A stretch of DNA of 13,893 nt from an uncultured Bacilli bacterium (GTDB lineage Bacteria; Bacillota_I; Bacilli_A; RF39; UBA660). This document shows positions 13,697-13,893 of this stretch, piece after piece. The stretch is from NCBI GenBank assembly GCA_934088535.1, contig CAKOJC010000031.1, positions 1 through 13,893 on the forward strand, given 5' to 3'. A program made the position numbers and the translations under genes. Below the pieces are notes generated by a model. It worked only from the letters and a program-made list of their open reading frames with translations, was not told the origin of the DNA and made no database searches. Every line of letters begins with the position of its first letter. Position 1 is the stretch's first letter.

Positions 13697-13893
13697 ATGG
13701 AAATACTTAATAGAAAAGCTCATTATGATTATTTTATAAAAGAAACTTATGAAGCAGGAATAGAACTACAAGGAACAGAAATAAAAAGTCTTAGAAAAGG
13801 AAATGCTAATATAAATGATTCATACGCAAGAATAAAAAATGGTGAAGTATATCTAACTAATATGTATATTGCAAAATATGAAGAAGGTAACAT
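13697..13893 (+). CDS. smpB: SmpB, SsrA-binding protein (N-terminal 65 residues; runs off the window)
   Basis: SmpB binds tmRNA and brings it to stalled ribosomes for rescue. The visible part matches the family start: [10 protein letters not shown], then [15 protein letters not shown] near 24-38, N-D-S-Y-A-R-I, and the [11 protein letters not shown] segment at 55-65. The beta-barrel core begins here; the basic C-terminal tail lies beyond the window. AAGGA at 13683-13687 precedes ATG by 9 nt, and the gene starts 1 nt after the rnr stop, so the two are co-transcribed, as is usual in Firmicutes. Confidence 0.96.
   Translation, partial: MEILNRKAHYDYFIKETYEAGIELQGTEIKSLRKGNANINDSYARIKNGEVYLTNMYIAKYEEGN

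Noticed and set aside
1..13893. CRISPR array, insertion sequence or phage genes
   Set aside because: No regularly spaced repeats, transposase motifs, terminal inverted repeats or phage structural genes were seen on either strand.

Overview
The window looks like a chromosomal segment of a very AT-rich, low-GC Gram-positive bacterium that uses the standard code. Tryptophan is TGG, and TGA is a real stop at 6913-6915. A penicillin-binding D,D-carboxypeptidase, a FemAB-type cell-wall transferase, RNase Y, and the order enolase - secG - RNase R - smpB (as in Bacillus) all point to Bacilli or a relative. A small protein resembling sporulation protein SpoVIF fits that. My inference is an uncultivated gut-type Bacilli lineage; I cannot name a species.

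Layout. Positions 1-104 hold the 3' part of a tRNA-Pro(UGG) gene and its terminator. Positions 102-823 (minus) hold a MvaI/BcnI-like restriction endonuclease split by a one-base frameshift. Divergent from it, 958-2400 (plus) carries an unrecognised helical protein and a DHH phosphoesterase. Positions 2454-4110 encode a PH-domain protein overlapping a membrane-anchored D-Ala-D-Ala carboxypeptidase. RNase Y follows (4219-5772) with a strong promoter, a hairpin at the predicted mRNA 5' end and two terminators. Positions 5899-8099 are an operon of a short-chain dehydrogenase, a cytosolic thioredoxin-like protein and a CcdA/DsbD-like membrane protein with its own exported thioredoxin domain. A small SpoVIF-like gene (8151-8387) converges on a FemAB-family gene (8416-9681, minus) at a shared bidirectional terminator. 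The FemAB gene diverges from enolase across back-to-back promoters. Enolase, secG, rnr and the start of smpB fill the rest.

The most unusual item is in RNase R. Its catalytic RNB domain contains what reads as a complete LysM domain (residues about 388-428, bases 12508-12630), a fold normally found on exported cell-wall-binding proteins. Its S1 domain also has an acidic insertion. Other points: a two-gene thiol electron route across the membrane, predicted promoters so close to the start codons that mRNA leaders would begin at the Shine-Dalgarno sequence, a stem-loop at the 5' end of the RNase Y mRNA, and a broken orphan restriction nuclease in a very AT-rich stretch beside the tRNA.

Themes: cell-wall maturation (carboxypeptidase, FemAB), RNA decay and ribosome rescue (rny, rnr, smpB), protein export and extracytoplasmic thiol chemistry (secG, thioredoxin/CcdA pair), and glycolysis (eno).
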